Origin: Anaerobranca gottschalkii DSM 13577 | Lineage (GTDB): Bacteria > Bacillota > Proteinivoracia > Proteinivoracales > Proteinivoracaceae | Reading direction: 5' to 3' | DNA length: 48,670 nt | Assembly (NCBI RefSeq): GCF_900111575.1 | Contig: NZ_FOIF01000010.1 | Coordinates: 1-48,670, forward strand | Shown here: positions 8,548 to 16,274 of the stretch, piece by piece | How the letters are laid out: the number at the start of each line of letters is the position of its first letter | How positions within the stretch are numbered: position 1 is the stretch's first letter | Program-made: the position numbers and the translations under genes | The notes under the pieces: generated by a model | Databases searched by the model: none | Told to the model about the DNA's origin: nothing | Seen by the model: the letters and a program-made list of their open reading frames with translations, nothing else

Positions 8548-8624
8548 TGGCGGAGCTGACGGGATTCGAACCCGCGATCTCCTGCGTGACAGGCAGGCAT
8601 GTTAGGCCTCTACACCACAGCTCC
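8548..8624 (-). tRNA. tRNA-Asp (GTC)
   Basis: This 77-base cloverleaf has acceptor GGAGCTG/CAGCTCC, the anticodon loop ctgtcac (GTC) flanked by gcctgc/gcaggag as in other tRNA-Asp genes, and an encoded CCA. Confidence 0.95.
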
Positions 8625-8625
8625 A

Positions 8626-8702
<77 letters not shown>

Positions 8703-8714
8703 ACAACAATAACA

Positions 8715-8743
8715 AGTATAATACAAGACCAAATCAATGTCAA
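8715..8743 (-). promoter_or_regulatory. sigma-A promoter of the six-tRNA operon
   Basis: Read on the minus strand, TTGACA (8743-8738), a 17-base spacer and TATACT (8720-8715) end 12 bases before tRNA-Pro. It is a near-perfect vegetative promoter. Confidence 0.9.
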
Positions 8744-8761
8744 GTGTTTTTTTGAAAAAAA

Positions 8762-8971
8762 TTAAAAGTTTTTTATAGCATCCCAGAAATTTGACCAAAT
8801 TTCTCTATTAAATAAGGATGTAAAATTACCTTGATTATCTTTAGTAATTAAATAAATTCCTATTTGGAGACCAATAATAAAAAGGAGAGCTGCTATTACT
8901 GGAAACCAAGTATATTTAAAAAATTTAACAGTTCCTTGACTAACTACCACTTTAACTTTTTTCCGAACCAC
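8762..8971 (-). CDS. Small single-pass membrane protein, EpuA-like
   Basis: This protein of about 69 residues has a basic N-terminus (VRKKVKVVVSQG), one membrane helix (WFPVIAALLFIIGLQIGIYLI) and a C-terminal tail with LFNREIWSNFWDAIKNF. The layout resembles the EpuA family, short Firmicute membrane proteins often labelled DNA-directed RNA polymerase subunit beta in databases, which end with a similar Trp-containing motif. An open frame allows a GTG at 8980, but that lies one base from the aggagg ribosome site. The GTG at 8971 has correct spacing, so I use it. The gene sits upstream of the tRNA promoter on the same strand and ends 18 bases before it. The function is unknown. Confidence 0.6.
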   Translation of the reverse strand: MVRKKVKVVVSQGTVKFFKYTWFPVIAALLFIIGLQIGIYLITKDNQGNFTSLFNREIWSNFWDAIKNF

Positions 8972-9052
8972 TTTACCCACACCTCCTGCTACTTAAATTA
9001 TACATTATTATAATTATATATTACAAGAAATATTTAATAAGGGGAAAAACAT

Positions 9053-9673
9053 ATGAAAAAATTTTGTTCTATAATTATTTTATTGTTTTTATTAAATTTA
9101 AATACAGAATATATTGAGAGGGAAGAGATACCTAAAGATTTAGGCTTAAATGTCCTTGAAATTTATAATTATAAAGAAGAAATACTTATTTTCTTTGATG
9201 GGTACCACCAAAATGGTGTGATTTATTTCGGGGATTTTAAAGATATCCACTTAATCTACGATTTCAGTGATTTAGATTTTATATTGGTAAGGGATAATAC
9301 TAGTAATGTAAAAAATCTCAATTTTTACTTTATAGGGCAAAGAACTAATATTGAATTACAAGATGAAGACAACAACCTAATAATTATTGATGAAAATACT
9401 ATATTTTTAGAATTAAAAAGATTTAAGTTTATTATATCTAATGATTTAGTTTCTGTCCAACACCTTTACAAATATGATCCCCAATTCTTTATACTCAGTC
9501 AATTAACAGATATTACTAAGGTAATAGAAAGTTTTAGTGTTGAACAAATTTTTATTGTAAGTGAAGAGTATCCTTCAGAAAATAATCCTTTAGTTTCCTT
9601 GATACCTAAAGGTTATTATGTACAATTTATTTGCAATGAAAGTTCATATAAATATCAATTTAAGATGTATTAA
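9053..9673 (+). CDS. Hypothetical secreted or membrane-anchored protein
   Basis: I do not recognise this 206-residue protein. It begins with a short basic stretch and a hydrophobic segment (residues 5-17, SIIILLFLL), which would act as a signal peptide or anchor. There is no lipobox. The rest is rich in Ile, Asp, Asn and Glu and looks mostly beta-stranded. It weakly recalls the metallo-beta-lactamase-like C-terminal part of ComEC in strand spacing, but no metal-binding HxHxDH motif is present, so I do not assign it. An aagggg site lies eight bases before the ATG. A small hairpin follows the stop and the zinc-ribbon gene is next. Confidence 0.6.
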   Translation: MKKFCSIIILLFLLNLNTEYIEREEIPKDLGLNVLEIYNYKEEILIFFDGYHQNGVIYFGDFKDIHLIYDFSDLDFILVRDNTSNVKNLNFYFIGQRTNIELQDEDNNLIIIDENTIFLELKRFKFIISNDLVSVQHLYKYDPQFFILSQLTDITKVIESFSVEQIFIVSEEYPSENNPLVSLIPKGYYVQFICNESSYKYQFKMY

Positions 9674-9681
9674 AATAAAAA

Positions 9682-9748
9682 CCCTACCTTTTAGGTATTT
9701 TTTAGCAAATTTTTAATAGTAATTTAATAAAAAAGGAAAAAGGTAGGG
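9682..9748 (+). promoter_or_regulatory. Inverted repeat that could mask the ribosome site of the next gene
   Basis: CCCTACCTTTT (9682-9692) is exactly complementary to AAAAGGTAGGG (9738-9748). The right arm is the ribosome site of the gene at 9756. The left arm can instead form a short local hairpin (tacct/aggta) followed by six T residues, which resembles a weak terminator. The two structures exclude each other. Confidence 0.45.
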
Positions 9749-9755
9749 GAGAAAA

Positions 9756-10127
9756 ATGATATTAAAGTTATTAAATGAATATGAATTAAGAATTGCAGAA
9801 TACGATCAGTATTTAGTGGTTTTTTTCAAACAAAATCCAGATGTAATAATTGGTCGTCTAAAAGTAAAAAATACCCTTGAAAGGGAAGAACAAAAAGAAA
9901 GATTTAAACTAATGCCTGCAGATTTAGTAGATGATCGAATCTTAAGCCTCTTTGATGGAATACTGTATACAGGAGGGATAATATCTCCAGTAAGATGTAT
10001 ATATTGCCATAAAAAACTATATTTTGATGAATATACCTTAAAAAATAACTATACTATAGAGTGTTGTTATTGTCACAATGAAAATAAGATCCAGTTTTGT
10101 AATTCAATTAGTGACGTAATATTATAA
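9756..10127 (+). CDS. Hypothetical zinc-ribbon protein
   Basis: This 123-residue protein has no family I can name. Residues 85-115 contain two CxxC pairs (CIYC and CCYC, 21 residues apart), the pattern of a treble-clef or zinc-ribbon metal site. The N-terminal part is a mix of short strands and charged helices. A cytoplasmic location is likely because there is no signal or membrane segment. It lies 82 bases after the hypothetical secreted gene on the same strand, and its ribosome site lies in the right arm of an inverted repeat. A DNA- or RNA-binding role is only a guess. Confidence 0.6.
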   Translation: MILKLLNEYELRIAEYDQYLVVFFKQNPDVIIGRLKVKNTLEREEQKERFKLMPADLVDDRILSLFDGILYTGGIISPVRCIYCHKKLYFDEYTLKNNYTIECCYCHNENKIQFCNSISDVIL

Positions 10128-10130
10128 AAT

Positions 10131-10155
10131 AAAAGGGGAAGGGGAGAGCCCTTCC
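10131..10155 (-). terminator. Terminator of the SASP gene
   Basis: The hairpin ggaaggg-gagag-cccttcc has a T-rich tail on the minus strand (ccttttatttta). It lies between the convergent zinc-ribbon and SASP genes and may serve both. Confidence 0.65.
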
Positions 10156-10162
10156 TGTAAAA

Positions 10163-10381
10163 TTATAGCTTACCGTTTTCCATTAAATATTTTTCCGCAT
10201 TTTTAATCATTACTTTAACCATAGCACCACCAATTTTACCGCCAATTTTCCCACACTCGTAGGAAGTCATATTAGCCCAACCTTGAGTTTCGATTTTATT
10301 TCTAATTCCCAACTGTTCAGCAATTTCATATTTAAACTGATCAAGGATTTCCTCTGACATAATTTTATTTCTCTTAGCCAT
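10163..10381 (-). CDS. Alpha/beta-type small acid-soluble spore protein (SASP)
   Basis: This 72-residue protein has the two marks of alpha/beta-type SASP: the N-terminal FKYEIAEQLGI segment, where germination protease normally cuts, and the C-terminal MTSYECGKIGGKIGGAMVKVMIK block, related to the family's MTSRxxGxxGG DNA-binding motif. Such proteins coat and protect spore DNA. The frame stays open well upstream, but the ATG at 10381 lies behind a strong aaggaggtgat site and matches the family start. The gene is the main evidence that the organism makes spores. Expression from a forespore sigma-G promoter is expected, but I could not find a clear one. Confidence 0.88.
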   Translation of the reverse strand: MAKRNKIMSEEILDQFKYEIAEQLGIRNKIETQGWANMTSYECGKIGGKIGGAMVKVMIKNAEKYLMENGKL

Positions 10382-10476
10382 AAATATCACCTCCTTTACT
10401 ATTAGTTTTAGCATTAAATAATTTGCTATGTTAGTATATCTTTCTATAATAAGTGAAGGCTGCCAATAAACTTTAA

Positions 10477-10502
10477 TAGGTGGAGTTGTTAGTCTCCACC
10501 TA
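10477..10502. terminator. Hairpin between the lipoprotein and SASP genes
   Basis: The stem taggtggag/ctccaccta has an eight-base loop. It lies after the lipoprotein stop on the minus strand and probably ends its transcript. The plus-strand tail (tttttaat) is more T-rich than the minus-strand tail. Confidence 0.55.
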
Positions 10503-10534
10503 TTTTTAATCAATATCCTATACCAAACTTTTTG

Positions 10535-11173
10535 TTAACGTCCCATCCTTGGTGTCATATCTCTAATGATTTGAGCTATTTCATCTAAAGACTCACTGAT
10601 TGGTCTGCCTTGCTGAATATTTCTTGAAATGTTTTCTATCCTATTGGTGATTTCAGGATCTGCTGTAACTAACGCTTCGCTGATTTCTGGGAATTCCCTT
10701 TCTACTTTATCAGCAATTTGTCTTTTCATTTGTTGTCCAGCAGCATTATCCCTATTTCTTGCCTGTTGTTCATTTCCACCCTCTATCCTTACACCAATTA
10801 GAGCCATATTTCCCATAACTACTGCAGTGGCTCTATCAACATTCTCCATCCTTGTTACCATTTGGGCTATCCTTTCAGCAGTATCATCAGCTCTATTATT
10901 TGCCCTTGGAGCAGGTGTAGGTGCTGGAGCCGGTGTTGGAGCTGGTGGTGCTGGCCTCATATTAGGAGTTTGTGGAACATTAGGATCGTATGGAGATGGA
11001 TTTACTGGCGGTCTGTATGGATCTGGAGTTTGATCAGGTGGAACATTTGGTGCTGGAACAGGACTTGGTGCAGGAGCAGGACTTGGTGATGTTCTACATC
11101 CTACAACGGTAAATATCATCGCAAATACTAATAAACCAACCAAATAAAATTTGGTTTTATTCAAATAAAACAC
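10535..11173 (-). CDS. YhcN/YlaJ-type sporulation lipoprotein
   Basis: This 212-residue protein has a lipoprotein signal ending in VVGC (Cys26), so it should be lipidated and anchored outside the membrane. Residues 27-92 are a low-complexity linker very rich in Pro and Ala. The C-terminal domain (from about 93) has RADDTAERIAQMVTRMENVDRA and VMGNMALIGVRIEG, which matches the YhcN/YlaJ family. Members of this family are found in spore membranes and coats. A caggtgttt-type ribosome region (aaggaggtg) precedes the ATG. It is followed by the SASP gene on the same strand, each with its own hairpin, so the two are probably separate sporulation genes. Confidence 0.85.
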   Translation of the reverse strand: MFYLNKTKFYLVGLLVFAMIFTVVGCRTSPSPAPAPSPVPAPNVPPDQTPDPYRPPVNPSPYDPNVPQTPNMRPAPPAPTPAPAPTPAPRANNRADDTAERIAQMVTRMENVDRATAVVMGNMALIGVRIEGGNEQQARNRDNAAGQQMKRQIADKVEREFPEISEALVTADPEITNRIENISRNIQQGRPISESLDEIAQIIRDMTPRMGR

Positions 11174-11333
11174 CTCCTTAAATTTTTTTTGCTTCTTCGT
11201 TAATATCTTTCCACTTGCATAAACAATATATACTTGACAAAATTAGTAGTTTTATACCTAAAAATCTATAATTTTACAAAAAAATTTTTTAATGATAAGA
11301 TTATTAAAAGAGAAATTTGTAGAGGTGAAGGAA

Positions 11334-12107
11334 ATGAATGTAATGATAACCAATGATGATGGCATTTATGCCAAAGGCATAGATGCTTTAGTAAAAGAGT
11401 TTTCAAAAAAAGGACACAAAGTCTTTGTAGTTGCACCTGAAAGGGAGCGAAGTGCCGTTAGTCAAGCAATAACTCTACATAAACCTTTAAGAATACAAGG
11501 GGTAGATAAATGGAAAGATATTGAAGCCTATGCGGTAAATGGTACTCCAACCGATTGCAGTAAATTAGGATTAACAGAATTAATAAAGGAACCAGTGGAT
11601 GTAGTGGTTTCAGGAATCAATAAAGGCCCTAACTTAGGAACCGATGTTTTGTATTCTGGAACTGTTTCAGCAGCAATTGAGGCAACTATTATTGGGGTAC
11701 CTGCTATTGCCATATCTTTAGTTGGACATAATAATGAACTTGACTATACCTTTGCTGCACAAGTTGCAGAAAAATTGGCTGTGGAACTATTAAAACAGGG
11801 AGTACCTAAAGATACTTTATTAAATGTCAATGTCCCCCATTTACCAAAAAATGAAATTAAAGGTGTTGCCATAACTTCTTTAGGACAAAGGAGATATGAT
11901 AAACTCTTCCATAGAAGGGAAGATCCTAGAGGAAACGTGTATTATTGGATGGTAGGAGAGGTACAGGATTATATAGAAGATCAAAATACCGATGTGGCAA
12001 AAATTAAAGAAAATTATATCACTATATCCCCTATCCATTTTGATTTTACAAAATATAACTTAATAAATATGTTGGAAAATTGGCAGTTAGATGAAAAATT
12101 GTTTTAA
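11334..12107 (+). CDS. surE: 5'/3'-nucleotidase SurE
   Basis: This 257-residue enzyme hydrolyses nucleoside monophosphates. It opens with [14 protein letters not shown], where the Asp pair (8-9) binds the divalent metal, followed by [14 protein letters not shown] and [22 protein letters not shown], all typical of SurE. The frame extends 14 codons upstream, but the ATG at 11334 directly follows gaggtgaagga and matches family starts. It is followed after 71 bases by deoC, so both enzymes could serve nucleotide salvage, although each has its own ribosome site and the gap is large enough for a promoter. Confidence 0.95.
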   Translation: MNVMITNDDGIYAKGIDALVKEFSKKGHKVFVVAPERERSAVSQAITLHKPLRIQGVDKWKDIEAYAVNGTPTDCSKLGLTELIKEPVDVVVSGINKGPNLGTDVLYSGTVSAAIEATIIGVPAIAISLVGHNNELDYTFAAQVAEKLAVELLKQGVPKDTLLNVNVPHLPKNEIKGVAITSLGQRRYDKLFHRREDPRGNVYYWMVGEVQDYIEDQNTDVAKIKENYITISPIHFDFTKYNLINMLENWQLDEKLF

Positions 12108-12178
12108 AAACTATTGGAAAAAATCTCGAAAAGATATATAATAATGTTAGATGTCAGACAACTAATGGAGGGATTTTC

Positions 12179-12865
12179 ATGGAAAAACACTTTGATAAAA
12201 ATTTGGCTTCAATGATTGATCATACTTTACTAAAAGCACAAGCAGCAAAGGAAGAAATTATTAAATTATGTCAAGAAGCAAGGGAGTATGGTTTTGCTAC
12301 TGTATGTGTAAATCCCTGCTACATAGAATTGGCTAAAAAAGAATTAACAGGAAGTAATGTGGGAATTACTACAGTAATTGGTTTCCCCCTTGGAGCTTCT
12401 ACTACTGAAGTTAAGAGATTTGAAACAAAAGATGCATTAGATAAAGGGGCAACTGAAATCGACATGGTTTTGAATGTGGGAATGATGAAATCTGGGGATT
12501 ATGATTATGTTTTAAATGACATTAAAGCTGTGGTAGAAGAGGCAAAAGGAAGGGGTATAGTAAAGGTAATCTTAGAAACCTGTTATCTCACTGAAGAAGA
12601 AATTGAAAAAGCTTGTCAGTTATCTATGGAAGCTGGGGCAGATTTCGTAAAAACATCTACTGGTTTTGGTACAAATGGTGCAACTGTAGAACACATTCAA
12701 TTGATGAGAAAAACTGTTGGAGAAGATAAAGGAGTAAAGGCATCTGGAGGAATAAGAAACAAAGAAGTGGCTGAAGCAATGGTTAGAGCAGGTGCTAACC
12801 GTATCGGTGCCAGCAGTAGTATAGCTATTGTAGAAGGTAAGGAAGCTTCCCAAGGTACATATTAA
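12179..12865 (+). CDS. deoC: Deoxyribose-phosphate aldolase
   Basis: This 228-residue TIM-barrel enzyme splits 2-deoxyribose 5-phosphate into glyceraldehyde 3-phosphate and acetaldehyde. The Schiff-base lysine is Lys158 in [11 protein letters not shown], the proton-relay lysine is Lys187 in GVKASGGIR, and the aspartate is Asp95 in EIDMVLNVG. Length and motifs are normal. The ATG follows ggaggg by seven bases. A strong terminator follows, so deoC ends its transcript. No other deo genes are nearby. Confidence 0.96.
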   Translation: MEKHFDKNLASMIDHTLLKAQAAKEEIIKLCQEAREYGFATVCVNPCYIELAKKELTGSNVGITTVIGFPLGASTTEVKRFETKDALDKGATEIDMVLNVGMMKSGDYDYVLNDIKAVVEEAKGRGIVKVILETCYLTEEEIEKACQLSMEAGADFVKTSTGFGTNGATVEHIQLMRKTVGEDKGVKASGGIRNKEVAEAMVRAGANRIGASSSIAIVEGKEASQGTY

Positions 12866-12883
12866 TTCCAAAGATAAACACTT

Positions 12884-12920
12884 AATAATCTCCTTAAATA
12901 TAAAGGAGATTATTATTTTT
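12884..12920 (+). terminator. Terminator after deoC
   Basis: The 12-bp stem aataatctcctt/aaggagattatt is followed by attttttg. It starts 19 bases after the deoC stop. Confidence 0.9.
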
Positions 12921-12927
12921 TGTCGAA
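12921..12927 (+). promoter_or_regulatory. Possible Spo0A box upstream of the amidase gene
   Basis: TTTTTGTCGAAT contains the core TGTCGAA recognised by Spo0A, 53 bases before the amidase start. A seven-base match in AT-rich DNA is weak evidence, but the gene is wall-related and the organism makes spores. Confidence 0.3.
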
Positions 12928-12979
12928 TAATATATAAGGTTAAAGTTTATTATTAAAATCTAATTAGAAGGTGTAAACG

Positions 12980-14080
12980 ATGAGAAACAGAAATTTATTC
13001 ACTAGAAAAAGACCAACAAATAAGAAGAAGTTATTAACACTATTTTTCCTTTTAATATCTTTTAGTATATTTATTTTTCTACTATCTTTTTTAAACTCTC
13101 AAGAAGAATCTACTTCTTCTTTAAAGCGAAAATTAAAAATTCCTACTGACAGTAAAAATGTAGTACAGGAAATTCCTAAAACCGGGCTACCTCAGGAAAA
13201 TTATTTTCTAGGAGTAACTGGTTTTCAAGAGGGAACAAATAACTTTATTAGATTTAACTTTACTAACCTAGAAAAAAGTGAAGTAAAGGTAGTAGACTCT
13301 AAGGAAAATATTAAAATTACAGTTACTAATGTACAAAACGCCGCAGAATTTTCTAATGGCTCCCATTTATTAAGCCATGTGACAATAGATGTCAAAGGGC
13401 AAACTATAACCTTCCTTTTAGATAAAAGACCTTTAGAGGGAAGGGGACAAAGGTATTTAATACAACAAGCCCCCCAATACATCCAATTTAAGCTTTTATC
13501 ACCAGGCTTAGAAGGAAAAAGGATTGTCATAGACCCCGGACACGGCGGTATTGATCCAGGAGCCGTTGGTTCAACGGGGATAACAGAAAAAGAGGTGGTA
13601 TTACCTATTGCACTTAAGCTTAAAGGGTTACTTGAAGAAAAAGGAGCAGAAGTGATTTTAACAAGATATTCCGATGAACGTCCTTTTCCAGGTACTTATC
13701 ACAATGATTTAATAAAAAGGGTTGAATTTGCTGCCAACTTTAATGCAGATATGTTCATTTCCCTTCACAATAATGCCAATGATATAAAAAGTGTAAGGGG
13801 TATTGAAACACTGTACAATGCCAATACCTTTAATGGTTTACAGTCCAGAGAATTAGCTATCTTAGTACAACAACATTTAGTATCAGCATTTGGTGCTAGG
13901 GATCGGGGAGTGGTAAATCGCAATAGTATTCAACTTAGGGGAAAAAATTTCATATCTGTCCTTCCTGAAATCTTGTTTATTACTAATCCTGAAGATGAAA
14001 AAATAATTTTAAGGGCAGATTTTGCAGAAAAAGCGGCCCAAACTTTGTTTAATGCCATTAAAGAGTATTATTCAAACTAG
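12980..14080 (+). CDS. N-acetylmuramoyl-L-alanine amidase (Amidase_3), membrane-anchored
   Basis: This 366-residue protein has a basic start and one membrane segment (about 18-38), which exports or anchors it. Residues 74-170 are a beta-rich region resembling an AMIN-type wall-binding domain. The catalytic domain (181-363) is Amidase_3, with zinc ligands His188 in DPGHGG, Glu203 in ITEKEV and His263 in SLHNN, and the catalytic Glu330 in VLPEILF. The family cuts the bond between muramic acid and the peptide in peptidoglycan, with relatives in spore cortex formation, germination and cell separation. The sequence resembles CwlC/CwlD-type enzymes but does not fix the role. The gene is monocistronic. 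Confidence 0.9.
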   Translation: MRNRNLFTRKRPTNKKKLLTLFFLLISFSIFIFLLSFLNSQEESTSSLKRKLKIPTDSKNVVQEIPKTGLPQENYFLGVTGFQEGTNNFIRFNFTNLEKSEVKVVDSKENIKITVTNVQNAAEFSNGSHLLSHVTIDVKGQTITFLLDKRPLEGRGQRYLIQQAPQYIQFKLLSPGLEGKRIVIDPGHGGIDPGAVGSTGITEKEVVLPIALKLKGLLEEKGAEVILTRYSDERPFPGTYHNDLIKRVEFAANFNADMFISLHNNANDIKSVRGIETLYNANTFNGLQSRELAILVQQHLVSAFGARDRGVVNRNSIQLRGKNFISVLPEILFITNPEDEKIILRADFAEKAAQTLFNAIKEYYSN

Positions 14081-14145
14081 ACACTCCTAAGCTCCTTAAT
14101 GTATAATTGAATTTCTAAAAGAGTTTTGGGAGGTTGAAAATAATT

Positions 14146-15258
14146 ATGTTTATAACTAGGGGCAATTATAATGGGGATACAATAGTCAAATATCAACTAT
14201 TAGAATTATATCAACCTTTATTGGGCTATGAGGCTATAGCCCTTTGGATATATTTAAAACATTGTATTAACAATAATTTAAACATGTCCTTTAAGGAAAT
14301 TTATCAAAAATTACAAATGTCTGAGACAACTGGGACCATAGCCTTTAAGCTACTACTTAAATATCAGTTAATAAAACAAGAAAAGGATAAACTGGTTTTG
14401 TTAGAGCCCATGTCTTCAAACCAGTTTATTAAGTTTGTAAAAGATAATGAAAATATTGATATCGAAACGAAAAAAAGATTTTTTACTTTAGTAGAAAGTT
14501 ATCTTGAACCGAAAGAAGAAGTTCTATTAGGTAATGAAGAAACTCCTTTTATCGAAAATAGTGATGAAATTACAGTAATTCAGCGTGAAGATGAGTTAGT
14601 AGCTCGCTTTATTAAAGAATGTAAATTTCATCCCACTAAACAATTGAGACAACTATTTGATGATTGGTTTTATCATATAAAAGATTTTAGGCTTTTAGAG
14701 GAATTATTAATTAGAACGAAAAATAAAATTGAAACTGATGGAATCAAGGGTTGTCCTAGTAAATATGCCGATAAAATTGTTAAAGAATGGCTATTGATGG
14801 GAATTAAAACTTATGAAGATTTAAATAAAAAAGATCAAGCATTTAAACAAAATTGGGAAGTTTATCGTATGGTAGAAAAGGAGTTAAATAAAGGGTATGA
14901 TACTTTAACTCCTGAAGAAAAGAATATGATAAATCTTTGGTTAAAAGGTGATAAATCCTTAGAAGCCTTAAGTCCTACATTGATCCAAGAAACGATAAAA
15001 CTGATAATAAGACATGGATTTTATAAGGGTAAAGGTTCTCCCACTGTTGCCTTTGTTAATAAAATAATCAATAAATTACAAAGGGCTAAGGTCAAATCAT
15101 TACAGGAAGTGGAACAGTATCTTTTACCAAAAAGTAATAATAAAGAACCCTTAGAAAAGAAAAATTTCACCCACGAACACAGCAAATCTGACTTAGAAGA
15201 AGCTATTAGAAAAAAAACACTATTATCTTATGGCCTCAATGGGGAGGGAAATAATTGA
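14146..15258 (+). CDS. Replication initiation protein of the DnaB/DnaD family (helicase-loading)
   Basis: This protein of about 370 residues is related to Firmicute DnaB/DnaD initiation proteins. The N-terminal part (YQLLELYQPLLGYEAIALW) fits a winged-helix domain. A C-terminal DnaB_2-type domain includes FHPTKQLRQLFDDWF and KYADKIVKEWLLMGIKTYEDL. In Bacillus these proteins remodel origin DNA and bring the helicase-loader complex to the membrane. The open frame begins at a TTG that abuts the gggagg site, so the ATG at 14146, twelve bases after it, is the better start. It is the first gene of a three-gene replication operon, and its stop overlaps the next start (TGATG). Confidence 0.85.
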   Translation: MFITRGNYNGDTIVKYQLLELYQPLLGYEAIALWIYLKHCINNNLNMSFKEIYQKLQMSETTGTIAFKLLLKYQLIKQEKDKLVLLEPMSSNQFIKFVKDNENIDIETKKRFFTLVESYLEPKEEVLLGNEETPFIENSDEITVIQREDELVARFIKECKFHPTKQLRQLFDDWFYHIKDFRLLEELLIRTKNKIETDGIKGCPSKYADKIVKEWLLMGIKTYEDLNKKDQAFKQNWEVYRMVEKELNKGYDTLTPEEKNMINLWLKGDKSLEALSPTLIQETIKLIIRHGFYKGKGSPTVAFVNKIINKLQRAKVKSLQEVEQYLLPKSNNKEPLEKKNFTHEHSKSDLEEAIRKKTLLSYGLNGEGNN

Positions 15259-16256
15259 TGGAAGAATTGTATAATAAAATGTTAGATAGTGATAATTTTT
15301 TAATCAGACAAAAAATTGTAGCAAGCCATCAGAAAAATATTGAAAAACTTTATCAACAATTTCCTGACCTGAAAAAATTAGATACAGATATTGCTAATCT
15401 TCAAAAAGAGTATGCCATAGAATTAGCAAAAAAAATTAAGGGAGAACAATCCAAAGACCTTAAAACTCTACAGGAAAGATTAGATATCTTAGTTAGTCAA
15501 AAAAATCAATTCTTAAAAAACAATAATATTCCAGTTAACTATAAAGAACCCCAGTGGAAGTGCGGAAAGTGTCAAGATAGGGGAAAAATCTATACTTCTT
15601 TAGGAGTAAAGCCATGTGATTGTCAAGTTGATGATTCTTTGGTTTTCAAAAAAAGAAGGGCAGGTCTTACCCCGAAAATCCAAAACTCCACCTTTGAAAA
15701 CACTAATTTTTTAAAATACTTACCAAATGATAGGAAAAATGCAGAAACTGTATATAAGGTAATTCAAAACTACTTAAATAAATTAGTTACTTATATTAAA
15801 AAAGGACAAGCCTTTCAAGAAGGAATTTTTATCCATGGCCAAACGGGATCAGGTAAAACCCATCTTTTAGGTTGTATAGCAAATTTTCTTATAGAACAGC
15901 AAATTGATGTTCTTTATGTGGTATATGCTGACCTCCTAGACAAAATTAGAGAAACATACAATGAAGAAGCTACAGAAACAGAGAGTGCCATATTGCGTAG
16001 GGTTACCTCAGTTTCTGTATTACTCATTGATGATTTAGGGATGGAAAAAAATTCTGAATTTGCCCAAAAGTATTTAGCCCAAATAATTGATCATCGTTAC
16101 CGCAATATGTTACCAACAATTATAACTTCAAATTTCACCTTAACTGAGTTAAAAGAAAGAAGTAAAAATGATATGTATGGTGAAAGGGTAATTTGGCGGT
16201 TAGTGGAAATCAGTCATTTATTCCAGTTAACTGGAAACTTACGGAACACACTTTAA
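15258..16256 (+). CDS. DnaI/DnaC-type AAA+ helicase loader
   Basis: This 332-residue protein has a helical N-terminal half with a zinc-binding site (Cys102, 105, 120 and 122 in KCGKC and PCDCQ) and a C-terminal AAA+ ATPase: Walker A GQTGSGKT (194-201), Walker B SVLLIDDLG, and sensor-like TIITSNF. This is the layout of Bacillus DnaI, which loads the replicative helicase onto DNA. The start overlaps the stop of the preceding gene and the stop is 18 bases before the primase-helicase gene, so all three are co-transcribed. A phage-type loader is possible, but the neighbours are chromosomal. Confidence 0.9.
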   Translation: MEELYNKMLDSDNFLIRQKIVASHQKNIEKLYQQFPDLKKLDTDIANLQKEYAIELAKKIKGEQSKDLKTLQERLDILVSQKNQFLKNNNIPVNYKEPQWKCGKCQDRGKIYTSLGVKPCDCQVDDSLVFKKRRAGLTPKIQNSTFENTNFLKYLPNDRKNAETVYKVIQNYLNKLVTYIKKGQAFQEGIFIHGQTGSGKTHLLGCIANFLIEQQIDVLYVVYADLLDKIRETYNEEATETESAILRRVTSVSVLLIDDLGMEKNSEFAQKYLAQIIDHRYRNMLPTIITSNFTLTELKERSKNDMYGERVIWRLVEISHLFQLTGNLRNTL

Positions 16257-16274
16257 TGGGGAGGAGGGTAAAAC

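Noticed and set aside
8762-8971. SecE, because of a small size with one helix
   Set aside because: The basic N-terminus and C-terminal Trp motif do not match SecE, and no nusG or rpl genes follow.
9053-9673. ComEC-like metallo-beta-lactamase assignment
   Set aside because: There are no metal-binding motifs. The resemblance is only in strand pattern.
10629-11089. Plus-strand frames opposite the spore lipoprotein gene
   Set aside because: They mirror the Pro/Ala-rich linker of the real minus-strand gene and have no ribosome sites or known motifs.
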